A DNA stretch of 64,000 nucleotides from an uncultured Prevotellaceae bacterium (GTDB lineage: Bacteria > Bacteroidota > Bacteroidia > Bacteroidales > Muribaculaceae), in contig ONKF01000013.1 of NCBI GenBank assembly GCA_900318335.1, forward strand, positions 31,026-95,025, in the 5' to 3' direction. The translations under genes and the position numbers were made by a program. The notes below the pieces were generated by a model that was not told where the DNA came from, did not search any database, and worked only from the letters and a program-made list of their open reading frames with translations. Each line of letters opens with the position of its first letter. Within the stretch, counting starts at the first letter, position 1. Below, piece by piece: positions 17,069 to 26,535 of the stretch.

Positions 17069-18532
17069 TTACTTGGCAATGAAGTAGTACTCGCCCAGGA
17101 TGTCGTTGAAGATGACGTCATAGGTACCAGCCTCAACAGGAATGTTGTCACCATTCTGCACACCAATGCCCAAGGGGAAGGTGGCAGCACCCCAGTTGAT
17201 GTCCCAGCTACCGTTAGCAGCGAACTTCAACTCGGTGGCGTCATAGGTAGCACCCTTCATGATCCAGTCATGGTTCTCGTGAGTGGTACTCATGCCGCTC
17301 ATCAGCGTAGCCTCGGGGCTCCAGCCCTGGTAACCGCCAGGCATACCGATCATGTCGTAGATATTCACTGTGCCAGTGTACTTCATGATGGTCAGCACAT
17401 CCTTCTCCATGTCGTAGGTGATCTGGTAGTAACCATCCTCGGGCACGGTGATGTCGCTGCTACCGCCGTCGTTCTTGACAAATATGCCATCCTTCTGACC
17501 CCACTGCTCGTCCCAGTTGCCGGGAGTGTGGATGAGCTTGAAGCCCTGTCCGGCGGGGAAGTAGCCAACGTAGGTGTTGATGGAGTAGTTGTCTACCTGA
17601 GGATACATGGGAATCAGAGCCACGCCGACATTGCCGGCAGCATTGCCCCACGAACCGTCACCGATGCAGCTACCCACGAGATACCACAGGTCGGGAGTAC
17701 CGAGATCCTTGAGGGGCTCGATTGTGAAGGTACGCTCCATCATGTCGAAAGTCAGACGATACTTATCAGCCTCGATGTCAGCGGGAATCTTGAACGAGAA
17801 TGCCACCTGATCATTGACACCCTCAACAAAGTCACCGCTCATTCCGTTCTCACCATTAACGGCGTAACCGATGAAGTTGGATGACCAGAAGTCAGCCTCG
17901 GCAACGTCCATGGTCTCCTGGGGATAGATCTTGAACCAGTTATCCTCACCAGTAGCGGGAATAATCACGGTGAACACGGGGTTAGCGTAAACGTCGCCAC
18001 CACCATTGTCCAGCTTGTAAGTGGGATCAAACGGAGTCCAGCCATTGCTGGTACCGATGTAGTAATAAGCGCTCGAGATCACGGGTGCATCGGGGATGAC
18101 ACTAACAGTGAACTCTTCACTCCAGATGGTTGTAGCGGTCGTGCCGTCGTCCATGACACTCTTCACCTTAGCGGTGAGGTGACGCACCTCAGGTGCCTGA
18201 CCATAAGCTGAAATGACATAAGCCAACAGATCATCGGCATTAATCTTACCCTCCTCATCCATAGCAAAGGGGTAACCATTCAGATAGATGGTGTACACGG
18301 GAGTATAAGCAGGATCGGTGGTTGAAGGTGCAGTGATGTCACACACCTTAACCATCTCAACGGTGTCAGCAATCTCGGCAAAGTCAATCACGCCAACAGA
18401 AGCCACAGAGCCGGAACCGAAGGAAACCACCTCGCCCTGAGGATTGCTCTGGGGCTCAGCCCAGTTCTTGAAATCCTCGGTACAGCTTGTCAGCATCAAA
18501 GCAGCTGCTGCAAAATATAAAAACTTCTTCAT
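17069..18532 (-). CDS. susF: SusF-like outer-membrane starch-binding lipoprotein
   Basis: Predicted surface lipoprotein (487 residues) that binds starch without cutting it. The signal peptide ends in LTSC, with lipidated C17. An immunoglobulin-like N-terminal part (about 20-150) is followed by tandem beta-sandwich modules of the SusE/F type, with recurring W-Y-L-V-G and Y-Y-I-T-Y motifs. The last module ends in an IPVEAGTYDVIFND block nearly the same as the SusE one, so the two share a recent C-terminal origin. It is last in susCDEF. Exact module number and binding residues cannot be set without structure. Confidence 0.88.
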   Translation of the reverse strand: MKKFLYFAAAALMLTSCTEDFKNWAEPQSNPQGEVVSFGSGSVASVGVIDFAEIADTVEMVKVCDITAPSTTDPAYTPVYTIYLNGYPFAMDEEGKINADDLLAYVISAYGQAPEVRHLTAKVKSVMDDGTTATTIWSEEFTVSVIPDAPVISSAYYYIGTSNGWTPFDPTYKLDNGGGDVYANPVFTVIIPATGEDNWFKIYPQETMDVAEADFWSSNFIGYAVNGENGMSGDFVEGVNDQVAFSFKIPADIEADKYRLTFDMMERTFTIEPLKDLGTPDLWYLVGSCIGDGSWGNAAGNVGVALIPMYPQVDNYSINTYVGYFPAGQGFKLIHTPGNWDEQWGQKDGIFVKNDGGSSDITVPEDGYYQITYDMEKDVLTIMKYTGTVNIYDMIGMPGGYQGWSPEATLMSGMSTTHENHDWIMKGATYDATELKFAANGSWDINWGAATFPLGIGVQNGDNIPVEAGTYDVIFNDILGEYYFIAK

Positions 18533-18566
18533 TTTTTTATTCTTATGGTTTTCAGTCCTCAGCCCT

Positions 18567-18609
18567 CAGTTTTCAGTTGCCAGTGGAATCCACATTCAAC
18601 TGAAAACTG
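18567..18609. repeat. Hairpin between susE and susF
   Basis: CAGTTTTCAGTTG (18567-18579) and CAACTGAAAACTG (18597-18609) are perfect inverted arms around 17 bases, embedded in a CAGT-rich stretch. No T run follows on the minus strand, so it is more likely an RNA-stability or processing element than a full terminator. Confidence 0.65.
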
Positions 18610-18637
18610 ATGACTGAAAACTCGATGATTAATTACT

Positions 18638-19831
18638 CTACTGCAACACAAAGTTGTAGGTGCCAAGGATGTCGTTGAAGTAAACATTGTAGGTACCAGC
18701 GGCAACGGGGATATTGGAGCCGTTCTGAGTGCCGACGCCATAGGGGAAGTCGGTAGCACCCCAGTTCACATCCCAAGCATTGTCGGCAGCAAACTTGAGT
18801 TCGGTGCCCTCATAGGTCACGCTCATCAAGTACCAGTCGTGGTTCTCGACACTGGTGCTCATCGGGTTCATCACGTTATCACCAGTGCTCCAACCCTGAT
18901 ACTCACCAGGCATCGAAATCATCGTGTAAACACCCACAGCGCCCTCGATGCGCTCGATAACGAGCTCGTCGGTTGCGGTGTTGAGGCGGATGCGATAGTA
19001 GCCATCCTCAACGATACCGATGTTGTGGTTGTCACCATCCAGGTCGGCAAGGAAGCTGCCGGGATCCTTCACATTGGTGAAGTTGAGCTGCTCGTCCCAG
19101 CTACCAGGAGTCTTGATGAGCTTGAACTGAACACTGCTGGAGAAGAAGCCAGCGTACTCAATCTCGCCCTGACCAGTGCGGGAATCATACTCGTTACCCA
19201 TGATAGGATACATGGGCAACAGACCGCCAACAGCAACGCTACCTGCACCATTGTCCCAATCCTTGGAACCGATGCCTGCACCAACGAGGTACCAGATCTC
19301 AATGGGAGCGTCAGAAAGCTCGATATAGTAGGGATTCACCTCGAGGCTAACCACATTAGAGTAAACCTTCTTGGCACCGGGAGTGACAGCCGAGCAGCGA
19401 ACGTAAACGGTCTGCTTCTCGGGCACTTCGTCCTCACTCCACTGGTAGATCTTCAACAGAGCCTTGTCAAGTTCTTCGGCAGCGATCTCTCCCTTGCATA
19501 CCGAGAAAGTCGAACTCATGATAGCATAGTCTGCAGCAGTAAAACCTTCCTCATCAGCATCAGCCTCATCGGTCGATACATTCCACTCATTGGTGGGTGA
19601 CACCTCCAGCTGATACTCCACAGCAGCGGGCCAGCCACCGTAATCGGGCTGTGACCACTCAAAGGGGATGGCTGTGGACTCAAACAGGTCAACCAGCTTG
19701 TTCACGGGATTGTTGAGCGCGAACGTCGTGGGCTGTACCAGCGTGGGATTAGAACCATTGTCATCCTCGCAAGCAGTGAACATGAGAGCCATGCTCAACA
19801 GCATCAGTGATGATAAAAATATCTTTTTCAT
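18638..19831 (-). CDS. susE: SusE-like outer-membrane starch-binding lipoprotein
   Basis: Predicted surface starch-binding lipoprotein of 397 residues. The start at 19831 (MKKIFLSSLM) gives a proper signal peptide with lipobox FTAC (C21); an upstream in-frame ATG at 19876 would overlap the susD end and spoil the signal. A SusE-type N-terminal domain (NPTLVQPTTFALNNP) is followed by two starch-binding modules (WYLVGAGIG and YTMISMPGEYQGW). The C-terminal module closely resembles that of the neighbouring SusF. It lies 41 bases after susD in the same operon. Confidence 0.88.
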   Translation of the reverse strand: MKKIFLSSLMLLSMALMFTACEDDNGSNPTLVQPTTFALNNPVNKLVDLFESTAIPFEWSQPDYGGWPAAVEYQLEVSPTNEWNVSTDEADADEEGFTAADYAIMSSTFSVCKGEIAAEELDKALLKIYQWSEDEVPEKQTVYVRCSAVTPGAKKVYSNVVSLEVNPYYIELSDAPIEIWYLVGAGIGSKDWDNGAGSVAVGGLLPMYPIMGNEYDSRTGQGEIEYAGFFSSSVQFKLIKTPGSWDEQLNFTNVKDPGSFLADLDGDNHNIGIVEDGYYRIRLNTATDELVIERIEGAVGVYTMISMPGEYQGWSTGDNVMNPMSTSVENHDWYLMSVTYEGTELKFAADNAWDVNWGATDFPYGVGTQNGSNIPVAAGTYNVYFNDILGTYNFVLQ

Positions 19832-19872
19832 ATTCTTATTGTCAATTATATATAATGTTAGACATTGCTGAA

Positions 19873-21519
19873 TCAATAACCGGGATTCTGGACAAGGTTG
19901 GTGTTCACAACCAGGTCATTGGTCGGGATAGCAAACAAGTTGCGGTACTCGTCGAAGTTGCGACCGGCATAGGTACCACCCTTCCAGCTCCAAACGTAAT
20001 CGGTATTGCCACCGAAGCGGTTGAAGCGGATCAGGTCGATGCGGCGACGGCCCTCGAAGAAGAACTCACGGCCCCACTCATCCAGAATCTGGTTGAGGGT
20101 GTAGGTCGAACGCTGGTCGGCGTTGGCACGGCCACGGATGGCGTTGATGGCTGCAACGGCCTCGGCAGGTGCGGTACCACCAGCCTGGCGGGTCAATGCC
20201 TCGGCATAGGTCAGATAGGCCTCGGCCGAACGCATGAAGAAGAAGTCACCATCGGGGAAGGTGGCATCCTTACCTGCGCTGCCATCGGTCTTGAAGTTGT
20301 TGTACTTGGCAACGGCATAACCGTTCTTGAACACACCGGGATCCAAGTTCTCGAGGATGCGGTCACCAGCGGTGTTGAACAACGCGCGGTCGTCACCTGC
20401 CGACTGAGCCACCTCATAGCCAGCGCCGATGGGAGCATCGTCGTTGGGGAAGAACAGACGGACAAGTTCGCGACGGGCACGGTTACCACCCCACTGCTGA
20501 CTGGCAACGCCATTGGTAGCATCGCTGTTGAAGGGATCCTCGTGCATGTCGGCATCAAAGGTCGATGCCATCATGAACAACGAGGTACCCCAGCTGGTGG
20601 TGCGGATACCATCCTGAAGAACGGGGAAGATAGCCTCGGTAGCTGCGCTGGTCGAACCATTGTCGCCCATGAACAGCATCTGATAAGGAGTATAGTACCA
20701 GTCAAAGTCGGCACCCGAGCGGTTCACACCAGTGGTGTTGAGCTTGTGGGGGCCATCCATGACCATCTTGGCATACTTGGCGGCATCGGCCCAACGGGGA
20801 GTACCGGAATAAACCTCAGCATTGAGGTAGAGGCGAGCCAGCAACAGGTCGGCGGCATCGCGGTCAACACGGCCATAACCTTCCTGACCCTTCTTGAGGG
20901 CACGGGGAGCGCTCAAGCCTTCACGCAGGTCGAGAAGCTCCTTCTCCAACCACTCAAACAGGGCGGCACGGCTCACCTGCTCGGGATTCTCGGCAGTGGG
21001 TGAAGTCACCAGAGCGACATTGCCCCAACCATCGAGCAGATAGTAATAATCCAGTGCACGGATGAAGCGGATCTCGGCAGTCATCGTGTCATCATACTCT
21101 CCAAAGCTTGCCAAGTAATCATTGCAGAAAACGATACTGGTGTACAGACGATAGTACAGACCCGTCAACATCGGGTGGCTGGCATCGTAGGCATTGTAGC
21201 AGAACTCGGGGATACCGGGGTCACCCCAGCCACAGATGGCCTCATCGGTGGTCAGCTCGTTAGCATTCCACACCTGACGCACGTAGCCCGAGGTACCGCC
21301 ATCGATACCGTCAACGTCGCTATCACCATTGGCACCACCGTTACCAGCGACACCGATGCAGGCGTAGCACTTGTTGAACAACTGCTCGGCATCAATAGAG
21401 TCGGCCGTAACCAGATTGGGGTTGATAGGCTTGACGTCCAAGTCGTTCACACAAGACGTGGTTCCTGCAGCAAGCAGCAGCAAAGCAGCGGGAACAATAT
21501 GTTTGAAAAACTTATTCAT
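19873..21519 (-). CDS. susD: SusD, starch-binding outer-membrane lipoprotein
   Basis: Lid lipoprotein of the SusCD importer (548 residues). The lipobox ends in TTSC with C23. The TPR-like helical start (DSIDAEQLFNKCYACIG), FIRALDYYYLLDGWGN and the C-terminal WGREFFFEGRRRIDLIRFNRF segment are RagB/SusD family marks. It sits 27 bases after susC. Linkage with SusE/F and alpha-amylase supports starch as ligand. Confidence 0.93.
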   Translation of the reverse strand: MNKFFKHIVPAALLLLAAGTTSCVNDLDVKPINPNLVTADSIDAEQLFNKCYACIGVAGNGGANGDSDVDGIDGGTSGYVRQVWNANELTTDEAICGWGDPGIPEFCYNAYDASHPMLTGLYYRLYTSIVFCNDYLASFGEYDDTMTAEIRFIRALDYYYLLDGWGNVALVTSPTAENPEQVSRAALFEWLEKELLDLREGLSAPRALKKGQEGYGRVDRDAADLLLARLYLNAEVYSGTPRWADAAKYAKMVMDGPHKLNTTGVNRSGADFDWYYTPYQMLFMGDNGSTSAATEAIFPVLQDGIRTTSWGTSLFMMASTFDADMHEDPFNSDATNGVASQQWGGNRARRELVRLFFPNDDAPIGAGYEVAQSAGDDRALFNTAGDRILENLDPGVFKNGYAVAKYNNFKTDGSAGKDATFPDGDFFFMRSAEAYLTYAEALTRQAGGTAPAEAVAAINAIRGRANADQRSTYTLNQILDEWGREFFFEGRRRIDLIRFNRFGGNTDYVWSWKGGTYAGRNFDEYRNLFAIPTNDLVVNTNLVQNPGY

Positions 21520-21546
21520 TGTCGTTATTATTATTTTAATGTGTGA

Positions 21547-24500
21547 TTAGAAATTGAGGCTAAGACCAAAGATGAACGAGATGGGACGCGGATACATCGA
21601 GTTGTCGATACCACTGAACACCTCGGGATCAATACCTTCATACTTAGTGATGCAGAACACGTTGCTCACGGTACCATAGACACGGCCACTGATGCCGTCC
21701 CAGCTGTTCTTGCGGGCGATACCTGCAAAGCTGTAACCCAGGGTGATGTTGTCACACTTGAGGAACGAGGCGTTCTGTACCCAACGGTCGGTAAGGATAG
21801 CATGGTTGCTATAGGTCTGATAGTTGTAGGGCAACACGTAGATGGGACGGTTGCTCAGATAGTTGGTCGATGTCAGGATTTCGCTGGCGTTCAAGTTGCT
21901 GGCACCTGCCATCAGGTCATTGAACACATAGTTACCCAGACTGGCACGGAACGACATGCCCAGGTCCCAGTTCTTCCACTCCAGGCGAGAGGCGAGACCC
22001 ATGGTCACGTCGGGAGCCGGATTCTTGTAGAAGTACATATCGTCGGGGCTGATCTGGCCATCACCGTTGCGGTCAACAACCTGACCCTCGATGGGCATAC
22101 CATTCTGGTCGTAAACCTGCTGATATACGCGGAACGAGCTTGCAGGGTAGCCAACGGCATGACCCTGAATGTTGTTACCGGTACCTGACGAGATACCACC
22201 AGTGGGAACATAGTAGTCCTCATCATCGCCACCAATCAGCTCAATAATCTTATTGCTGTTCCAGGTGGCGTTGTAATCGATGGTCCAGTTCCAGTCGGTA
22301 ACCTGAATGGCCTTCCAGCTGATGGCGAACTCGAGACCAGTATTGCGCAGTGAACCGATGTTCTTGTTCATCATGTTGCGGGGCTGAGTACCTGCTGAGT
22401 TGTAGGCATAGTTGATCAGGTCGGTGGTCTTGCGGTAATACCAATCGATGCTACCGCTGATGCGCTGGTTCATGAAACCATAGTCCAAGCCGACGTTGGT
22501 CGTCGTGGTGGTCTCCCACCTCAGATCTTCGTTGCGGGTGTCGGGGCGAACCATCGAACCGTCACCAATCACGTCATAGAAACTACCCTGGTTGCCAGAG
22601 CTCTTGGAATAGGTGGCAATCCAACCATAATCCCAACCGATATCCTGCTGACCAGTCTTACCCCAACCGAGGCGGAGCTTCAGGTCGCTCAATGCAGTAA
22701 CGTTGCGCAGGAAGGGCTCGTCGTTGATGCGCCATGCAAAGGCGAATGAGGGGAATAATGCCCAGTGTTTCATAAAGCGCGAGCTACCATCATCACGCAC
22801 GGTGGCGGTCAGGTAGTAACGGCCCTTGAAGATGTAGTTGGCACGGCCGAAGAACGATATAAGATAATTCTCGCTCGCGTCCCTGGAATCGCTATAGTTG
22901 TGAAGCCTGCCGCTCACGCCCTTATCCTTGTTAGAGAGGTTTTCGGGATAATTGTCCCAATAGTGATTGGTCGTGCGATGCCAGAAGTGCTGCCACTCGT
23001 AACCACCCATGATGTCGAAGTGGTTGTCGTCGTTGAAGTCCTTGTAGTACTGGGCATAGGTGCTCAAGGTATAGGCGCGCTTGATTATCTGCTCCCAGCC
23101 GTGGCTGCCATAATAAGTGGCCTGGGGCGCGGCGGGATCAACATCGGTCCACTGCTTACCCTTGGCCAGATCGGCACCCAGGGTCAAGTGGAGTCGTAAA
23201 TCCTCAAAACCGTGAACCTGATAGTCGATATCGGCATTACCGATGAAGTCGCGGCTGATGGCACGGTCATTTCTCAGGTTGAGCATGGCAACGGGGTTGG
23301 AGGTTGCCAGCGAGTTGCGGGTATAGGGCCATGCGCTGTCGTGGAGGGCAGAGCCGTCGCCCAGCCACTCGAAGTAACCACCGAAGTTGTCATACAGCGG
23401 GTCGGTGGACGTAACGGGCTGGGTGGGATCCATCCAGACTGCTGCGCTGATGGCGCCACCGTCGGCATAGCGGTTCTTACCCCACATGAACTTACCGTTC
23501 AAGTTCAGGCGCAGGTGGTCGTTAAAGAACGAGGGATTCAGGTTTAACGCGGTGGTGAAACGCTTGAAGTCACTCGTCTTCAAAATACCCTGCTGGTCGG
23601 TATAACCTAACGATATACGGTAGGGCAGCCAGTCGCCGGCCGAACCCGTCAGTGTCACGTTATGGTCATGAGAGAGGGCGGTACGGTAGATCTGATCCTG
23701 CCAGTTGGTGTTCTCCTTGCCCAGGGCTTTCATGGCAGCGTCGTAGCGGTCATTACCCTTGTACAGATTGCCCACGAACTCGCGGAACTGGTCACCATCC
23801 ATGACGTCGACAGACTTCTTCTTCATGCTCACAGTCACGTTACCATTATAGGCAACACTGGGGCGCTGACCGCGACGGCCTTTCTTGGTGGTGATGATGA
23901 TGACACCATTGCTACCACGGCTACCATAGATAGCGGTGGCCGAAGCGTCCTTCAGCACGTTGAAGCTCTCGATGTCCTGGGGGTTGATGATAGCCAAGCC
24001 ATTTGGGAAACCCTTCACACCGCTGTTGTCCATGGGGACACCATCGATAACGATCAGGGGGTCGTTGCTGGCGTTCAGTGACGAACCACCACGGATACGG
24101 ATGGTAGCGCCACCACCAGGAGTACCGCCACCACTGGTGACGTTCACACCGGCGATTTTACCACCGAGCATGTCCTGTGCACTAACGACAACACCTTTGT
24201 TCTTGGAATCGGGCTTGAGAGCCGTTACCGAACCGGTCAAGTCGTTTTTCTTAACTACACCATAACCGATGACCACCAGATTCTGGAGCATCTGGCTGCC
24301 CTCGCTCAAGGTGACTACTACATTGCTGGCTGCGGTGACCTCTTGCGGGTCGTAGCCAACAGACGTGATTTGGAGCTTGGCGCCCTGGGGCACACCCTCA
24401 AGAATAAAGTTACCGTCAAAGTCGGTAGCTGTACCCATCTGTGTGCCAACGACGCGAACACTCGCGCCGATAACAGGCTCGCCGGTAGCATCCTTAACAA

Positions 24501-24600
24501 GGCCATTCACAGTAATCTGTGCATAGGCACCCAGTGACAGGAACAGTCCCATCACGAGGGTAAGAATCCTAAACGGAATTCTGATGTTTACCTGCTTCAT
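21547..24600 (-). CDS. susC: SusC, TonB-dependent starch oligosaccharide transporter
   Basis: Outer-membrane barrel of 1017 residues that imports maltooligosaccharides using TonB energy. Order: signal peptide (about 1-27), carboxypeptidase-regulatory-like domain (about 30-105), TonB-box-like LVVIGYG, plug with IRIRGGSSLNASNDPLIVIDGVP-type block and NVLKDASATAIYGSRG, then the barrel ending in LSLNF. First gene of susCDEF; a leader of about 125 bases precedes the ATG. The gene is divergent from a LacI-type regulator. Confidence 0.95.
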   Translation of the reverse strand: MKQVNIRIPFRILTLVMGLFLSLGAYAQITVNGLVKDATGEPVIGASVRVVGTQMGTATDFDGNFILEGVPQGAKLQITSVGYDPQEVTAASNVVVTLSEGSQMLQNLVVIGYGVVKKNDLTGSVTALKPDSKNKGVVVSAQDMLGGKIAGVNVTSGGGTPGGGATIRIRGGSSLNASNDPLIVIDGVPMDNSGVKGFPNGLAIINPQDIESFNVLKDASATAIYGSRGSNGVIIITTKKGRRGQRPSVAYNGNVTVSMKKKSVDVMDGDQFREFVGNLYKGNDRYDAAMKALGKENTNWQDQIYRTALSHDHNVTLTGSAGDWLPYRISLGYTDQQGILKTSDFKRFTTALNLNPSFFNDHLRLNLNGKFMWGKNRYADGGAISAAVWMDPTQPVTSTDPLYDNFGGYFEWLGDGSALHDSAWPYTRNSLATSNPVAMLNLRNDRAISRDFIGNADIDYQVHGFEDLRLHLTLGADLAKGKQWTDVDPAAPQATYYGSHGWEQIIKRAYTLSTYAQYYKDFNDDNHFDIMGGYEWQHFWHRTTNHYWDNYPENLSNKDKGVSGRLHNYSDSRDASENYLISFFGRANYIFKGRYYLTATVRDDGSSRFMKHWALFPSFAFAWRINDEPFLRNVTALSDLKLRLGWGKTGQQDIGWDYGWIATYSKSSGNQGSFYDVIGDGSMVRPDTRNEDLRWETTTTTNVGLDYGFMNQRISGSIDWYYRKTTDLINYAYNSAGTQPRNMMNKNIGSLRNTGLEFAISWKAIQVTDWNWTIDYNATWNSNKIIELIGGDDEDYYVPTGGISSGTGNNIQGHAVGYPASSFRVYQQVYDQNGMPIEGQVVDRNGDGQISPDDMYFYKNPAPDVTMGLASRLEWKNWDLGMSFRASLGNYVFNDLMAGASNLNASEILTSTNYLSNRPIYVLPYNYQTYSNHAILTDRWVQNASFLKCDNITLGYSFAGIARKNSWDGISGRVYGTVSNVFCITKYEGIDPEVFSGIDNSMYPRPISFIFGLSLNF

Positions 24601-24728
24601 TTTTAAATTTTTAAAGTTAATATTATGTTGGTAATCAATTATATAAACTCAACAACAGTAGTGGTTATGTCTAATGCGACACGGGTCGCTGGGTTTTAAA
24701 TGGCCGCTTTAAGGCAATTAAAACAAGG

Positions 24729-24736
24729 CAAAAATA
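24729..24736 (-). promoter_or_regulatory. Probable -7 box of the susC operon
   Basis: TATTTTTG on the minus strand, in an AT-rich stretch 129-136 bases before the susC ATG. No clear TTTG is found 19-21 bases upstream. The LacI-type operator lies about 57 bases further upstream. Confidence 0.5.
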
Positions 24737-24792
24737 GAAATTTTAAAGTAATTTTTCTTTTTTTATAATGTTAAATTTTCCACTAAATAAAT

Positions 24793-24831
24793 GCAATCGT
24801 TTGCGCAATCCGTTTTTTTGTTCTATCTTCG
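24793..24831 (+). promoter_or_regulatory. LacI-type operator overlapping the regulator's own promoter
   Basis: GCAATCGTTTGC (24793-24804) is a near-perfect palindrome around a central CG, as in LacI-family operators. Its TTTG (24800-24803) is also the -33 box for TATCTTCG (24824-24831), spaced by 20 bases. Binding would block the regulator's own promoter while sitting upstream of the susC promoter. Confidence 0.65.
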
Positions 24832-24896
24832 CAGCCAAACGCAAGACACCGTTTTGCTGTAAATCATTAACCAACGCAAGTTAACCACGACTACCA

Positions 24897-25928
24897 ATGG
24901 ATGATAAAAGACACCTGACAATGAAGGATATCGCCCGCGAACTGGGCGTATCGGTTGCGACCGTATCGAGGGCGCTGAGCGACAGCCCGAGCATTTCCCG
25001 CGAACGTCGCCAGGCCATTCAGCAATATGCCCGCGAACACAATTATTTTCCTAATGTCATTGCCGAGCAGCTGCGCCACAGCCGCCGTAACCCCTCCCGT
25101 GCCATCGGTGTGATCGTTCCCGAGCTGGTGCATTACTATTTCTCGTCGATTCTTGACGGTATCGAGGGCGAAGCCTCGGCGCGCGGTTATCAGATCATGG
25201 TAGCCAAGAGCAACGAGAGCTACGAGCGCGAGGTAGAAATCTGTGAGGCGATGCTCAAGAATAAGGTGTGCGGCATCATTGTGTCCCAGGCCAAGGACAC
25301 CGAGAAATATGACCACTTCCTGCATCTGGATGCTGCCGGCGTGCCGTTGGTCTTCTTTGACCGCATCTGCCCGGCCCTGAACGCCAGCCGCGTGGTCGTT
25401 GACGATTACATGGGGACTCTCAATGCAGTTTCCTATCTCATCAGCACAGGCTGCAAGCGCATCGCCTTCTATGGCGCGCCCATGAACATGGTGATAGCCA
25501 AGAACCGCTATAACGGTTACCGCGACGCCCTGTACAAGCACGGCCTGACGGTCGATGAGAAACTGGTGCGAATCTGCGACAACCGCGCCGACGCCGAGCG
25601 CATCACCCCCGCCATGATGCACATGGAGGACAGGCCCGACGCCTTCTTTGCCGTCAACGACGAGACGGCAATCGGCATCCTTTCGGTGGTGAAGCGCATG
25701 GGGTTCACTGTACCCGACGACGTGAGCATCTGCGGCTTCACTAACGGTTTCCGCGCCACCGTGTGCGACCCGATGCTGACTACAGTGGAGCAGCGGGGCA
25801 GCCAGGTGGGCAAGGAGGCGGCCGATATCCTCATCGGCCTGGTCGAGGGCACCCTCCCCACCGACCATGCCGAGAAACGCATCGTCAAGACCCGCCTAGT
25901 CGTCCGCGGCACCACCCGCCACCCCTAA
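24897..25928 (+). CDS. LacI/GalR-family regulator of the starch locus
   Basis: Soluble transcription factor of 343 residues. The helix-turn-helix (residues 10-31, MKDIARELGVSVATVSRAL) and hinge helix (about 50-62, YFPNVIAEQL) precede a periplasmic-binding-protein-like sensor domain (IGVIVPELVHYYF, VDDYMG, DAFFAVNDETAIGIL, VSICGFTN). It is divergent from susC. Bacteroides thetaiotaomicron uses membrane-bound SusR instead, so starch control here follows another design. The inducer, presumably a maltooligosaccharide, is inferred from context. Confidence 0.92.
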   Translation: MDDKRHLTMKDIARELGVSVATVSRALSDSPSISRERRQAIQQYAREHNYFPNVIAEQLRHSRRNPSRAIGVIVPELVHYYFSSILDGIEGEASARGYQIMVAKSNESYEREVEICEAMLKNKVCGIIVSQAKDTEKYDHFLHLDAAGVPLVFFDRICPALNASRVVVDDYMGTLNAVSYLISTGCKRIAFYGAPMNMVIAKNRYNGYRDALYKHGLTVDEKLVRICDNRADAERITPAMMHMEDRPDAFFAVNDETAIGILSVVKRMGFTVPDDVSICGFTNGFRATVCDPMLTTVEQRGSQVGKEAADILIGLVEGTLPTDHAEKRIVKTRLVVRGTTRHP

Positions 25929-25970
25929 CCCCCCACCAACCCAAAAACAAAAAACAAAGAAAGATAAAAA

Positions 25971-26481
25971 GAAAACAATAAATACAATAAATACAAATTA
26001 TAAACGGCTAATAATGATAAATTTAGAAAATCTAAAGAATCATCTATTTGATATAGTAGGCGCTTTATATGAAGTTCATACTGAACTAGGACCTGGTCTA
26101 AACGAATACTGTTATCAAGAAGGGTTACGTTTACAATTTGAAGAACAAGGAATCTCTTATCAAAAGGAGCTAACTTTTCATCCTTCTTACCATGGAAAAC
26201 AAATGAATGCTGTGTATCGCGTTGATTTTCTGTGTAAGGGGGATATTATTGTTGAATGTAAGTCAGTTGATGCTCTTAATGCAGACATGAGGGCACAACT
26301 TTACAACTATATGCGCCTGCTTAAATGCCCGTGTGGCATCATTGTGAACTTTGCTGGAAAGAAAGCTGAAGTCGAGAGATATTTCTATGATGACCAATCG
26401 CGCAACATTTTGACGGTTGATGGACGCAGTGTTCATAAATATCGCCAATAAAATATTGTATTTATTGTACTTATTGTTTTC
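25971..26481. mobile_element. Putative 0.5-kb insert bounded by 26-base inverted repeats
   Basis: The left arm (25971-25996, GAAAACAATAAATACAATAA start) and right arm (26456-26481) are complementary at 25 of 26 positions. Each arm also holds direct AATACAATA-like repeats. Together they enclose only the GxxExxY gene, whose stop is 4 bases before the right arm. The interior is much more AT-rich than the genes on both sides. I see no transposase, so movement would depend on other functions. A terminator-like structure is an alternative for the arms. Confidence 0.5.
26014..26451 (+). CDS. GxxExxY family protein (PD-(D/E)XK-like)
   Basis: Small protein of 145 residues. The name-giving motif is G28-LN-E31-YC-Y34, and the nuclease-like core shows D71 with E81-C-K83 in an IIVECKSV strand, as in PD-(D/E)XK folds. 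The biological role of this family is not established. Codon use is AT-rich (many AAT, TTT, GAA codons), unlike the GC-rich neighbours, and the gene is bracketed by inverted repeats, which suggests acquisition. It reads in the same direction as its neighbours, but the preceding AT-rich spacer carries no clear TAnnTTTG box. Confidence 0.85.
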   Translation: MINLENLKNHLFDIVGALYEVHTELGPGLNEYCYQEGLRLQFEEQGISYQKELTFHPSYHGKQMNAVYRVDFLCKGDIIVECKSVDALNADMRAQLYNYMRLLKCPCGIIVNFAGKKAEVERYFYDDQSRNILTVDGRSVHKYRQ

Positions 26482-26535
26482 CTTTTTTAACAAGTATTGA
26501 ACAAACAGATTTATAGTTTTTTACGTATGGAGAGA

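Noticed and set aside
24897-25928. Regulator called SusR
   Set aside because: SusR is a membrane protein of another type; this protein has a LacI HTH and a soluble sugar-binding-like domain.
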